Assembly: GCF_037138995.1 (NCBI RefSeq)
Contig: NZ_JBAXHI010000002.1
Location: 182,455-246,454 of the forward strand
Source of the DNA: Chlorohelix sp037138995
GTDB lineage: Bacteria > Chloroflexota > Chloroflexia > Chloroheliales > Chloroheliaceae
Length of the DNA: 64,000 bases
Reading direction: 5' to 3'
Part shown: in pieces, positions 1 through 7,796 of the stretch
How positions within the stretch are numbered: position 1 is the stretch's first letter
How the letters are laid out: every line of letters begins with the position of its first letter
Notes under the pieces: model-generated
Databases searched by the model: none
What the model saw: the letters and a program-made list of their open reading frames with translations, nothing else
What the model was told of the DNA's origin: nothing
Program-made: the position numbers and the translations under genes

Positions 1-276
1 CGAACAACGGCAGTGGGCATGTATCCGCAGGGGTTGGCGGTATGTGGCGCAATGGATATGAGCGGCAACGTATGGGAGTGGTGCTTGAACAAGTACGAAG
101 AACCTGAGAAAGCGGCAGTGGACAAGAGCGGGGACACGCGGGTGGTGCGGGGCGGGTCTTACGGCTACGATCGAGCTCTTGCGTCCTGTGCGTACCGCTT
201 CAACGTCGTCCCTTACTACGATAACCTCAAGCTCGGTTTTCGGGTGGTGGTGTGTTCCGCTATAGCGCCACTCTGA
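1..276 (+). CDS. Formylglycine-generating-enzyme (FGE/SUMF1) domain protein, 3' end only
   Basis: The reading frame is open from the window edge, so the start and most of the protein lie upstream. The visible part is the C-terminal end of an FGE-sulfatase/C-type-lectin-like fold: a GNVWEW motif, then VVRGGSY and finally GFRVVV before the stop. Between RGGS and GFRV most codons at presumably exposed positions have the form NNC or NNT (TAC, GGC, GAT, TTC, AAC, GTC, CTC). This is what results when AAC/AAT template codons are mutated at adenines, as in diversity-generating retroelement (DGR) targets. No reverse transcriptase or template repeat is in the window, so the DGR link is an inference. 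Otherwise this would be an ordinary SUMF1-domain protein. Confidence 0.8.
   Translation, partial: RTTAVGMYPQGLAVCGAMDMSGNVWEWCLNKYEEPEKAAVDKSGDTRVVRGGSYGYDRALASCAYRFNVVPYYDNLKLGFRVVVCSAIAPL
151..256 (+). other. Candidate DGR variable region
   Basis: This segment encodes the stretch from VVRGGSY to GFRVV at the C terminus of the FGE-domain gene. The pattern YRFNVVPYYDN followed by LKLGFRV fits DGR-diversified C-lectin folds, in which template Asn codons become varied residues while R, P and GFRV stay fixed. The clustering of pyrimidine-ending codons is seen directly. The mutagenesis history is inferred. Confidence 0.45.
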
Positions 277-408
277 ACTCTGAATCCTCTGAACTCTGAG
301 CCTCTGGCGCTCTTTCCTCTAAACTAACCCAAAGAGCTAGGGATAGGGTAAGGTCAAAGGGGTAAGGGTAAAGAGAATTCCGTACGCGCGTAGCGCCGCC
401 CGAAAATC

Positions 409-424
409 GCGACCCGGAGGTCGC
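409..424 (+). other. GC-rich hairpin downstream of the FGE gene
   Basis: A perfect 6-bp stem (GCGACC/GGTCGC) closes a 4-nt CGGA loop about 130 bp after the stop codon. DGR targets often carry a stem-loop after the variable region, although usually closer than this. No T-run follows, so it is not a convincing terminator. Confidence 0.4.
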
Positions 425-450
425 TCGTACAGGGGGTTTGGGTTCTGTAG

Positions 451-582
451 GAGGCTGCTCTGTCCGCCGATTTTATCGAAAGCAATAGCTCTCTCCCACA
501 AGATGCGCCCGCGTTTGATGGTAAATTCTGGTGGATTTATCTCAACCCTCGTTTTACGGATTTAATTAAGCCCCTTGCCTGA
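451..582 (+). pseudogene. Start-less 43-codon reading frame, possible gene remnant
   Basis: The frame opens just after a TAG at 448-450 and ends at TGA 580-582 without an ATG at its beginning. The translation is rich in aromatic and ordered residues (segments such as FDGKFWWIYLNPRF and TDLIKPLA), unlike random intergenic sequence. The natural reading is a 3' fragment of a lost gene, or a small gene with an unseen start. I do not recognise the family. Confidence 0.3.
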
Positions 583-600
583 AAAACAGAACGTTCAGGC
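577..600 (-). terminator. Hairpin at the 3' end of the aldolase gene
   Basis: A perfect 7-bp stem (GCCTGAA/TTCAGGC) with a 10-nt loop overlaps the aldolase stop codon. There is no clear U-tract on the minus strand, so termination strength is uncertain. Confidence 0.4.
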
Positions 601-1287
601 GGTTACTCCGGCTTCTTGCACCTTTTCGTGGGCTTTTTTCCTCAGAAAATCCTCTCTTTGGTGTTCGTAAGATTCGTTAGGAATAGTGATTATCTTGCCA
701 AAGCGGGAGGCTTCTACAAAAACCCGCGAGACTCGCTCAACCGTTTCGCAGACTATCATTGCTTCGCGCAAGTTCGCCCCGATTGCCACCATGCCGTGAT
801 TAGCCAGAATTGCCGCTTGCCTATCGTCCAACGCTTCTACAAAATTCAACGCCAGTTCTTGCGTACCGGGAAAGCCGTATTTAGCCACTTTTACGCCTCC
901 GCCGATAACCATCGTTAGTTCGTCCATAATCACGGGCAAATCGGTACGGGTAACTGCCAAGACGCTGGCATAGGTGCTGTGGTTGTGTACCACTGCCTTG
1001 CAATCGGGACGGCTGAAATAGGCGGCTAGATGTAGCGGTAATTCGCTGGAGGGACCGGGGTTGCCGCTGAAAACCTTGCCCTGCCAATCCACAAAGCATA
1101 ATTCTTGAGGAGAAAGAGCGCCGTAATTCTTCCCGGAGGGGGTGATGAGCAAGCCTTCTCCACCGGAGAGCCTCGCGCTGACATTTCCGGCTGTGCCATG
1201 CGCCAGCCCTGTTCTGAACATGTACCGCGCCGTACTTACCACTTCTTCAGCCAGTCCGAGATATTTATCCAGATAGTTAAAAAGCAT
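595..1287 (-). CDS. Class II aldolase/adducin family sugar-phosphate aldolase
   Basis: A 230-residue zinc aldolase of the fuculose-phosphate aldolase/ribulose-phosphate epimerase family. Visible motifs are GTAGNVS (31-37), TPSG (49-52), the catalytic-type Glu in SSELPLH (Glu82), zinc ligands in HNH (His101, His103) and a third His in ANHG (His164). These match a retro-aldol enzyme that splits a ketose 1-phosphate into dihydroxyacetone phosphate and an aldehyde. Fuculose 1-phosphate, 5-deoxyribulose 1-phosphate and methylthioribulose derivatives are all possible substrates. The ATG at 1287 is chosen because AAAGGAG lies 6 nt upstream; a longer frame with 10 more residues lacks this. No sugar kinase or isomerase is adjacent, so the substrate cannot be fixed from context. 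Confidence 0.85.
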   Translation of the reverse strand: MLFNYLDKYLGLAEEVVSTARYMFRTGLAHGTAGNVSARLSGGEGLLITPSGKNYGALSPQELCFVDWQGKVFSGNPGPSSELPLHLAAYFSRPDCKAVVHNHSTYASVLAVTRTDLPVIMDELTMVIGGGVKVAKYGFPGTQELALNFVEALDDRQAAILANHGMVAIGANLREAMIVCETVERVSRVFVEASRFGKIITIPNESYEHQREDFLRKKAHEKVQEAGVTA

Positions 1288-1327
1288 TGGCTGCTCCTTT
1301 TGATAAGAAGTTCTCAAATCTATAGAA

Positions 1328-1356
1328 AGAATAGTACAGAGTCGCTACTATTTCAA
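1328..1356 (-). promoter_or_regulatory. Sigma-70-type promoter for the aldolase
   Basis: On the minus strand TTGAAA (1356-1351) and TATTCT (1333-1328) are separated by exactly 17 bp, about 40 bp before the aldolase start. Confidence 0.55.
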
Positions 1357-1424
1357 TGAGTTAGGCTACAAACAAGGCTAATTAATATGAAAGATAGGTA
1401 TAGAAGAACCGTTAGGCATTAATA

Positions 1425-1441
1425 CTAATCTTTCCGATTAG
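1425..1441. promoter_or_regulatory. Inverted repeat in the aldolase/lat divergent region
   Basis: CTAATC and GATTAG flank a 5-nt spacer between two divergent genes. The size and position suit a dimeric regulator site, but no regulator gene is adjacent. Confidence 0.3.
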
Positions 1442-1468
1442 GGGGTGGGGTTCTTTCCCTCATCCCGC

Positions 1469-1474
1469 TATAAT
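1469..1474 (+). promoter_or_regulatory. Likely -10 element upstream of lat
   Basis: A perfect TATAAT lies 65 bp before the lat start. No good -35 hexamer is seen 17 bp upstream, so the promoter may depend on an activator. Confidence 0.35.
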
Positions 1475-1538
1475 AATTATAGAACGTTTTTAAGCTTGAG
1501 TATTTTACAGGAATATTAGGATAAAAAGGGGTTTGTAT

Positions 1539-2906
1539 ATGGCAAAGACAGTCGAACGCAATGCCGCGGAATCTATAGCGGTCAATGTCGCCCCGTCCGT
1601 GCATATCAGCCCAGAAGAGGTACATACTACTTTAAGCCGTCATATGCTGGCGGATGGCTATAGTTTCGTGTACGACCATCGCAAGAGCGAGGGTAGCTAT
1701 CTGGTAGATGCCAAAAGCGGCAAACGCTACCTAGATTTATTCAGCTTTTACGCCAGTTCGCCACTTTCTCACAACCATCCCGGTCTGAAAGACCCTGCTT
1801 TCCGCGAACGTTTGGCAGATGCCGCGCTGATAAATCCGGCTAACTCCGATGTTTACACAGTTGAAATGGCGGAGTTCGTAGAAACTTTTACCCGTTTGGC
1901 TGTTCCCGATTATTTGCCGCATATTTTCTTTGTGGCAGGGGGCGCGCCCGCAGTGGAAAATGCCCTGAAAACAGCTTTTGACTGGAAGGTTCGCAAGAAT
2001 TTTGCCAAAGGGTACGCCTACGAAAAGGGTCATAAGGTATTGCACTTCAAAGAGGCTTTTCACGGGCGATTGGGCTATACCATTAGCCTAACCAATACCG
2101 CCGACCCGCGCAAATACATGTATTTCCCGCGCTTCGATTGGCCCCGCGTAGATAATCCCAAACTCGAATTTCCGGTGGATGCTTCGCTGGCACAAGCGCG
2201 GGAAGCGGAATCGCTTTTGCAAATAAAAGAAGCTTTCGAGCGCAACCCTGACGATATTGCCGCTATTATTATTGAGCCGATTCAGGGCGAGGGGGGCGAC
2301 AATCATTTTCGCCCGGAGTTCTTAAAGGCGTTGCGCCACATAGCGGATGAGCATGAAGCCATGCTCATTTTCGATGAAGTGCAAACCGGAATCGGTATTA
2401 CCGGCACAATGTGGGCGCATCAGCAATTGTGGGCAAAGCCGGATATTCTGATATTTGGCAAGAAAACGCAAATTTGCGGTATTGCCGTGTCAAGTCGGGT
2501 GGATGAGGTGGAACACAACGTTTTTGTGGAACACAGCCGCATCAACAGCACATGGGGCGGTAATTTGGTGGATATGGTGCGAGGGCAACGCTACCTTGAG
2601 ATTATCCATGCCGAGCGTTTGGTCGAAAATGCGCGGATAATGGGCGAATATTTTTTGGAGAAATTGCAGGAGCTTGAGCAGAAAAACGCGCCGATTGGCA
2701 ATGTACGGGGGCGGGGGTTGTTCCTAGCTTTTGACCTAACCGATATGGCTGCCCGTAATAAGCTGATTAAGGACGCTTACGACAACGGTTTGCTGCTACT
2801 GCAAAGCGGCATTTGTTCTATCCGCTTGCGTCCACATCTGGACATCAAAAAACAAGCGATTGACCACGCGCTGGAAATTCTCGAACAACTCTGGCACCTT
2901 CGCTAA
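1539..2906 (+). CDS. lat: L-lysine 6-transaminase (lysine epsilon-aminotransferase)
   Basis: A 455-residue class III PLP aminotransferase of the LAT type (EC 2.6.1.36). It moves the epsilon-amino group of lysine to 2-oxoglutarate, giving the semialdehyde that cyclises to piperideine-6-carboxylate. Family marks are the DLFSFYASSPL segment (66-76), FDEVQTG (278-284) and the FGKKTQ active-site segment holding the PLP lysine (308 or 309). This last motif separates LAT from ornithine and GABA aminotransferases. The ATG at 1539 is preferred to a TTG two codons earlier; AGGGG lies 8 nt upstream. No piperideine-6-carboxylate dehydrogenase is adjacent, so whether it serves catabolism or a secondary metabolite is open. 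Confidence 0.88.
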   Translation: MAKTVERNAAESIAVNVAPSVHISPEEVHTTLSRHMLADGYSFVYDHRKSEGSYLVDAKSGKRYLDLFSFYASSPLSHNHPGLKDPAFRERLADAALINPANSDVYTVEMAEFVETFTRLAVPDYLPHIFFVAGGAPAVENALKTAFDWKVRKNFAKGYAYEKGHKVLHFKEAFHGRLGYTISLTNTADPRKYMYFPRFDWPRVDNPKLEFPVDASLAQAREAESLLQIKEAFERNPDDIAAIIIEPIQGEGGDNHFRPEFLKALRHIADEHEAMLIFDEVQTGIGITGTMWAHQQLWAKPDILIFGKKTQICGIAVSSRVDEVEHNVFVEHSRINSTWGGNLVDMVRGQRYLEIIHAERLVENARIMGEYFLEKLQELEQKNAPIGNVRGRGLFLAFDLTDMAARNKLIKDAYDNGLLLLQSGICSIRLRPHLDIKKQAIDHALEILEQLWHLR

Positions 2907-2915
2907 CAAATAAAA

Positions 2916-2949
2916 AAGGAGACGCTTCTTTGCGCCTCCTCTTTTTTTA
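2916..2949. terminator. Bidirectional rho-independent terminator (lat / aceA)
   Basis: A stem GGAGACGC/GCGCCTCC with one mismatch and a TTCTTT-type loop is flanked by T7 on the plus side and A6 on the other, so it can end both convergent transcripts. Confidence 0.75.
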
Positions 2950-2960
2950 TTTCAGGATAA

Positions 2961-4274
2961 TTAGCGCGTGAACTGGGCTTCCTCAGTAGAGCCGTGCAAA
3001 GCGGTAGTTGAGGAATTACCGCCGGAAATTACCTGAGCCACCTCATCGAAGTAGCCGGTACCAACCTCACGTTGGTGCTTAACGGCGGTGTAGCCATACT
3101 CTTCGGCAGAGAACTCCGACTGCTGCAACTTGGAGTAGGCTGCCATGCCACTTTCTTTGTAACCACGCGCCAGTTCAAACATGCTGTAGTTGAGGGCGTG
3201 GAAACCGGCAAGGGTAACGAATTGGAACTTGTAGCCCATTTTGCCCAATTCTTTCTGGAAATTGGCAATAGTGGCTTCGTCCAGTTTCTTTTTCCAATTG
3301 AAGGAAGGTGAGCAGTTGTACGCCAGCAACTTGCCGGGGAACTGTTCGTGGATTGCTTCGGCAAACATACGCGCTTCTTCAAGGTTCGGCTCGGAAGTCT
3401 CGCACCACACCAAATCGGCGTAAGGAGCATAAGCCAGACCGCGTGCAATTGCCGAGCCAAGCCCACCCTTGATGCGGTAGAAGCCTTCAGCAGTGCGTTC
3501 GCCGGTTACGAACGGTTTGTCGTAAGGGTCAATGTCGCTGGTAATCAGGAAAGCGCCGTTAGCATCGGTGCGAGCAATCAGAAGGGTGGGTACGCCCATC
3601 ACGTCCATTGCAAAACGCGCCGAAATGAGGTTGCGGACAGCTTGTTGGGTAGGAAGCAGCACTTTGCCGCCCATATGACCGCATTTTTTCTCAGATGCCA
3701 ACTGATCTTCAAGGTGTACGCCCGCTGCGCCTGCTTCTACCATCGCTTTTGCTAGTTCAAATACATTGAGAGGTCCGCCGAAACCCGCTTCGGCATCCGC
3801 AATAATGGGGGCGAACCAGTGAATATCGTCTCTGCCTTCGGAAGTGTAGATTTCATCGGCGCGTTGTAGAGCCTGATTAATGCGTTTAACTACACTCGGC
3901 ACGCTGTTAGCGGGGTAAAGGCTTTGGTCAGGATACATGTTTCCCGACAGGTTAGCGTCTGCCGCAACTTGCCAACCGCTCAGATAGATGGCTTTTAGCC
4001 CGGCTTTAACCTGTTGAACTGCCTGATTACCGGTAAGCGCACCCAAAGCCGGTACGAAATCGTCGGTGTGAAGCAACTCCCACAATCTAGCTGCGCCTAA
4101 TCGCGCCAGTGTATGCTCTACCTGTACTGACCCGCGTAACCGCACTACGTCCGCGGCGGTGTAAGGGCGTTTGATGCTTGCCCAGCGGCTATCGTTTGCC
4201 CAGCTTTTCTCTAACTCAGCGATAGCCTGTTCTTGTTTGTAATTTTTGTGACCGTTGGAATTGCTGTTAGCCAT
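2961..4274 (-). CDS. aceA: Isocitrate lyase
   Basis: A 437-residue glyoxylate-shunt enzyme that splits isocitrate into succinate and glyoxylate. The catalytic KKCGH signature is at 196-200 (nucleophile Cys198), the DAEAGFGG metal/substrate segment at 160-167, and an NCSPSFNW motif further on. The length is normal for the bacterial family. AGGAG lies upstream of the ATG at 4274. It pairs functionally with malate synthase at 12956-14563, about 9 kb away and in a separate transcription unit. Methylisocitrate lyase is a paralog, but it is usually about 300 residues long, so isocitrate lyase is strongly favoured. Confidence 0.95.
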   Translation of the reverse strand: MANSNSNGHKNYKQEQAIAELEKSWANDSRWASIKRPYTAADVVRLRGSVQVEHTLARLGAARLWELLHTDDFVPALGALTGNQAVQQVKAGLKAIYLSGWQVAADANLSGNMYPDQSLYPANSVPSVVKRINQALQRADEIYTSEGRDDIHWFAPIIADAEAGFGGPLNVFELAKAMVEAGAAGVHLEDQLASEKKCGHMGGKVLLPTQQAVRNLISARFAMDVMGVPTLLIARTDANGAFLITSDIDPYDKPFVTGERTAEGFYRIKGGLGSAIARGLAYAPYADLVWCETSEPNLEEARMFAEAIHEQFPGKLLAYNCSPSFNWKKKLDEATIANFQKELGKMGYKFQFVTLAGFHALNYSMFELARGYKESGMAAYSKLQQSEFSAEEYGYTAVKHQREVGTGYFDEVAQVISGGNSSTTALHGSTEEAQFTR

Positions 4275-4625
4275 TGAAAAATCTCCTTTTGCTTCTTTGC
4301 AAATATACTATCACCCCAAAAATTTCTTTGAGGATAAAATGCCTGTAATTTTGACAGTCTAATGAACTTATTTCTCCGATTGGAAATGAACCGGAAAAGC
4401 AGTTATCGCATTTGTTAAACTATTGATTCTTGTAATTAGTGCCATAAGCTTTATCTATGGTAATGACGTTTATGATTAACATTACCTATCAATAACTATA
4501 ATCACAAAATCGCATAGAATCAAGAGAATAACAGGTGAATGGTATAGAATTGCCTGTGAATGGTAATTTGATGTCTTTGTGGCGCTATAACGGTAATGTA
4601 TTTTTCGAAATGGTACAATATCGCT
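4275..4625. promoter_or_regulatory. Divergent aceA/fmt intergenic region
   Basis: This 351-bp AT-rich region holds the promoters of aceA (minus) and fmt (plus). It contains two direct repeats of GTGAATGGTA at 4535-4544 and 4556-4565, spaced 21 bp start to start, with a related AATGGTAC near 4610. No RNA gene or riboswitch was recognised. Confidence 0.4.
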
Positions 4626-5594
4626 ATGAATAAGTTAAAAATTCTTTTTATGGGAACTCCCGAATTTGGGGCAACGATACTGTATGCGTTGGCAACTGCA
4701 CCCCATTTGGAGGTTATGGGCGTGGTTACGCAACCTGACCGTCCGGCAGGTAGAAAAAACCAACTTAGCCCACCCCCCGTTAAAGTAGCCGCGCAAGAAC
4801 TTGGTCTTCCATTAATGCAGGTTGAACGCTTGCGCGACTCTGCCGTTCAGGCACAGTTGTTGGAATTTAGCGCAGGGGCTGAAATATTTGTGGTGGCGGC
4901 GTTTGGCTTGATTTTGCCGATTGCAGTTTTGAATATGCCCCGATTAGGCTGTATTAATGTACACGGTTCTTTGCTGCCAGAATATCGGGGAGCTTCTCCG
5001 GTGGCGCAAGCTATTTTGGATGGAAAAACCGAAACAGGTATCACAATAATGCTTATGGAAAAAGGCTTGGATACCGGTCCTATGCTCAGCAAAGTAGTAA
5101 TTCCAATTGAGCCTGAAGATACCCAACCAAGCTTAATGGATAAGCTGGCTAAATCGGGCGCGGCGTTATTGTTGGATACTTTACCGCGCTGGGTAGCGGG
5201 GCAAATCACCCCTGAGAAGCAAGACGACACCCGCGCCACTATTACTGGTATTATCAAGAAGGAATATGGCTTGCTAGATTGGAACAAGCCCGCCGCAAGC
5301 ATTGAGTGTATGACTCGCGCTTATTACCCGTGGCCCGGAACTTATACTTTTTGGCAAGGGCAAAACTTGAAGATAACCGGGGCAACTGTCTTTCCAGAAG
5401 AAGTAGCGGAAAGCGCTATACCGGGAACTGTAGTTTTGGCACGAGTTGAAGGAAAAGAACGTGTTTTGATTGCCACTGCTAAGGGGTGGCTTGCGCCTCG
5501 TGAGTTACAATTACCCGGAAAAAAGGCTATACCTGCGCTAGAATTTGTAAAAGGACAACGCGCTATTATTGGGGCAAGGCTTGGCGATGGATAA
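4626..5594 (+). CDS. fmt: Methionyl-tRNA formyltransferase
   Basis: This 322-residue enzyme formylates Met-tRNA(fMet) with 10-formyl-THF to make the initiator tRNA. The N-terminal domain begins with KILFMGTPEFG. The catalytic triad residues are Asn111 and His113 in NVHGSLLPEYRG and Asp149 in GLDTGPML. The C-terminal OB-like domain contains the YPWPGTYTF segment. The ATG at 4626 is used because homology begins there; no strong ribosome site is visible, and an ATG at 4596 in the same frame is the alternative. It overlaps the next gene by 8 bp, indicating co-translation. The usual partner def (peptide deformylase) is not adjacent. Confidence 0.93.
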   Translation: MNKLKILFMGTPEFGATILYALATAPHLEVMGVVTQPDRPAGRKNQLSPPPVKVAAQELGLPLMQVERLRDSAVQAQLLEFSAGAEIFVVAAFGLILPIAVLNMPRLGCINVHGSLLPEYRGASPVAQAILDGKTETGITIMLMEKGLDTGPMLSKVVIPIEPEDTQPSLMDKLAKSGAALLLDTLPRWVAGQITPEKQDDTRATITGIIKKEYGLLDWNKPAASIECMTRAYYPWPGTYTFWQGQNLKITGATVFPEEVAESAIPGTVVLARVEGKERVLIATAKGWLAPRELQLPGKKAIPALEFVKGQRAIIGARLGDG

Positions 5595-6795
5595 GAAGCT
5601 TACTTTGTGGCAACATCTGTTGCATTTTTGCTTATGGGTGGTGTGTTTAGGCGTGGGTTATTTCGTGTTGGTCGGCATTACTTATGGTTTGGGCGGTATC
5701 CCTGAGCTTTTCGGCGCAACTGGTGAGAGCTTACAATGGTGGAGTTGGGGTTTAAGGCTTTGTATTGCCCTTATATTCGGCTTTGCTACCTTCTGGCTGC
5801 TTTTCCATCCAATCAGGGCGCGTCGGGCTGTGGGTGCCTTTGTAAAAACTCTATATAGCCGATTTATACCGATTAAAAAAGCTGAAACGCCCCCCGTTTC
5901 AACTTCAACTGTTAATACTGGGGAAATAAAACCAATAAGCCGCCGTCGCTTTCTAACGGAAAGTTCTGCCTTGACCGCATTTACGGGCTATAGCTTTTTT
6001 GCCGAAGCAAATGCTTGGACGGTTAACCGAGTTGAACTCAAATTGCGGGATTTACCCTCCGCTTTTGAAGGTTTTACCATTGCCCAAATCACCGATATTC
6101 ACATTGATTCTTATTCTACTCCGGTAGATGTGAGCAGGTTCGTGGATAGGGTAAATTCCTTCAAGCCTGACCTTACGGTTGTGACGGGAGATTTCATTTC
6201 CAGAGGAACTTATTATTTCGATATGGCGGCAGAAACCCTCGGCAAGTTACAGGAAGGCTCGCGTATGGGGGTTTACGGGGTAAGCGGTAATCACGATTTC
6301 TGGTCGGACAGCGATTTGGGACGAATCGAGCCAGCTTTAAAGAAAAACGGGATTCCATTAATCCGTAACAGCGCTACGGAACTAAGGTTAAACGGGGATA
6401 GTCTCTGGTTGCTTGGAACAGACGATAGTACCACCCATAACGCTGATTGGGGCAAAACAATTAAATCGCTTGGCTATCAAACGGTACAAGAAGCTCAAAA
6501 GGATGTACGCCCTAAAATTTTGCTATCTCATAATCCCAATTTTATTGAACAGGCGAAAGATACTAACAACTGCCTGATGTTGAGTGGTCATACACATGGC
6601 GGACAAGTATATCTACCCGGTGTAATGGATTTGGTGATGCAACCGATTTTCCCGCGCTACCGGGGTTTATATAACATAGGCGAGTTCCAGCTATATATAA
6701 ATAATGGATATGGCACTGTTGGTCCTCCATTGCGCTTCCTAACTCGTCCTGAAATTACACTTATTAGATTAACGAGAGAGTCCTACCCCAAATGA
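5587..6795 (+). CDS. Membrane-anchored metallophosphoesterase (calcineurin-like)
   Basis: A 402-residue protein with two hydrophobic helices (about 10-32 and 55-74), a twin-arginine-like SRRRFL motif at 118-123 followed by a hydrophobic stretch, and a calcineurin-type phosphoesterase domain from about 165. The dimetal site motifs are TDIHID, GDFIS, GNHD (234-237), LSHNP and SGHTHGG, all intact. Related YaeI-type enzymes act at the outer face of the membrane on phospholipid headgroups or UDP-sugar lipids; the substrate here is not known. The ATG at 5587 overlaps fmt by 8 bp, with GGGGCAAGG upstream, so translation is probably coupled. The internal Tat-like motif after two membrane helices is unusual. 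Confidence 0.8.
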   Translation: MDKKLTLWQHLLHFCLWVVCLGVGYFVLVGITYGLGGIPELFGATGESLQWWSWGLRLCIALIFGFATFWLLFHPIRARRAVGAFVKTLYSRFIPIKKAETPPVSTSTVNTGEIKPISRRRFLTESSALTAFTGYSFFAEANAWTVNRVELKLRDLPSAFEGFTIAQITDIHIDSYSTPVDVSRFVDRVNSFKPDLTVVTGDFISRGTYYFDMAAETLGKLQEGSRMGVYGVSGNHDFWSDSDLGRIEPALKKNGIPLIRNSATELRLNGDSLWLLGTDDSTTHNADWGKTIKSLGYQTVQEAQKDVRPKILLSHNPNFIEQAKDTNNCLMLSGHTHGGQVYLPGVMDLVMQPIFPRYRGLYNIGEFQLYINNGYGTVGPPLRFLTRPEITLIRLTRESYPK

Positions 6796-7117
6796 ACCAT
6801 CAAAAATCACTAAAAATAGTACAAAAGTCATATTTCAAATGTAACCTATGTCTCTTTGTTTCGTAATGTTATATGCATATACTTATATTATGATAAAAAT
6901 GGCACAAATTCTGGGATTTGTAGATATTGAGAAAAGTATTGAAGTAGAAATAAAGTCAAGAAAATTCCACAAATGTTTACCGAACGTTGACTTTCGGCAA
7001 GCGTTTAGAACCTATAATAGTTGTTAACAATAGAAATCAGATATTTTAAAACTGGTAATAGTATTTTAACAATTAAGTAGTAAAAAGAAATTTTAGTAAA
7101 AGAAAAAGGTGGATATT
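6796..7117. promoter_or_regulatory. AT-rich intergenic region
   Basis: This 322-bp stretch has no recognisable gene. TTGACT at 6987-6992 and TATAAT at 7013-7018 may be a promoter for the small downstream gene, but the 20-bp spacing is longer than optimal. Confidence 0.3.
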
Positions 7118-7393
7118 ATGGAAAATTTCAAGAATTACGGCACTAATGAAAGTTCAGATACAGAAATACAAGAGATTACCACAGTTGGTGAAAACCTCGA
7201 CCTCAAAGGCGGACAAGTAGTAAATGCGCCAGACTTTGTTGATTTGTTGATGATGGGCTTCTCTGAAGATGAGCTTAAACTTTTGCTTAAACTGCGCCGT
7301 CGCTTTGAGCAAGGCGAGCATGACGTAACACCTGAAATTATCCGGTTACGCTTCGCAAAGTTTTTGTACGAAAACGGCAAAATCGACGCCTAA
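7118..7393 (+). CDS. Small acidic protein of unknown function
   Basis: A 91-residue protein beginning MENFKNYG. The first 40 residues are polar and probably disordered. The rest is predicted helical and charged (segments DLLMMGFSEDELKLLLKLR and FAKFLYENGKIDA) and could be a small helical bundle. AAAGGTGG lies 5 nt before the ATG at 7118, preferred to a GTG at 7109. It has its own hairpin terminator and precedes pnp at the position where rpsO is found in many bacteria, but it does not resemble ribosomal protein S15. I do not recognise the family. Confidence 0.65.
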   Translation: MENFKNYGTNESSDTEIQEITTVGENLDLKGGQVVNAPDFVDLLMMGFSEDELKLLLKLRRRFEQGEHDVTPEIIRLRFAKFLYENGKIDA

Positions 7394-7417
7394 TAAGCTT
7401 GATTTAAATATAGATAA

Positions 7418-7450
7418 AAGAGGGCGCACTGTTTAGGTGCGCTCTTTTTT
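7418..7450 (+). terminator. Rho-independent terminator
   Basis: A stem formed by GCGCAC/GTGCGC, extended by GAG/CTC with one bulged G, is followed by TTTTTT. It ends the transcript of the 91-residue protein. Confidence 0.8.
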
Positions 7451-7599
7451 AAGCCAATTATTAGCGATAAAATAAAAGCATGAGGTTATATAGCTTTACT
7501 TTGTATAATAATTCGGTTAATATAATTGTTAAAAAGAAGTTGTAAAGTGGTGGAGACGCTTTTCTAGCGTACTCTCGCTGTCGGATAACAGATATTTTT

Positions 7600-7796
7600 T
7601 GTAGGCGGGGGTGTTAGGCATTGGAGCTTGGATCTAACCTGCCCCGAATGTGGATTTTGCAGAGTTAGAGGCAACCTCCAGTTCCTAACCCCCCTATAAT
7701 CTTAGAAGGTACAATTGCAGGAACCACAGAAACAACCGGGAAAGCTCGGTTTGGTATTCCTGTTCCTATGTTATGGAGGTTAGGAAATAATTTATT
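7600..7796 (+). promoter_or_regulatory. Structured 5' leader of pnp
   Basis: Two pairing blocks lie before pnp. GGGGGTGTTAGG at 7607-7618 can pair with CCTAACCCCCC at 7684-7694 (one bulge). A nested hairpin runs from about 7719 to 7760: AGGAA/TTCCT outside, then ACCA/TGGT, then AACCG/CGGTT with an 8-nt loop. In E. coli a leader hairpin cut by RNase III allows PNPase to repress its own mRNA; a comparable role here is inferred. The ribosome site GGAGGT is unusually far (16 nt) from the ATG. Confidence 0.45.

Noticed and set aside
265..312. Short CTCTGAA repeats over the FGE stop codon
   Set aside because: Only three imperfect 7- to 12-bp units; too short to call a repeat element or CRISPR-like array.
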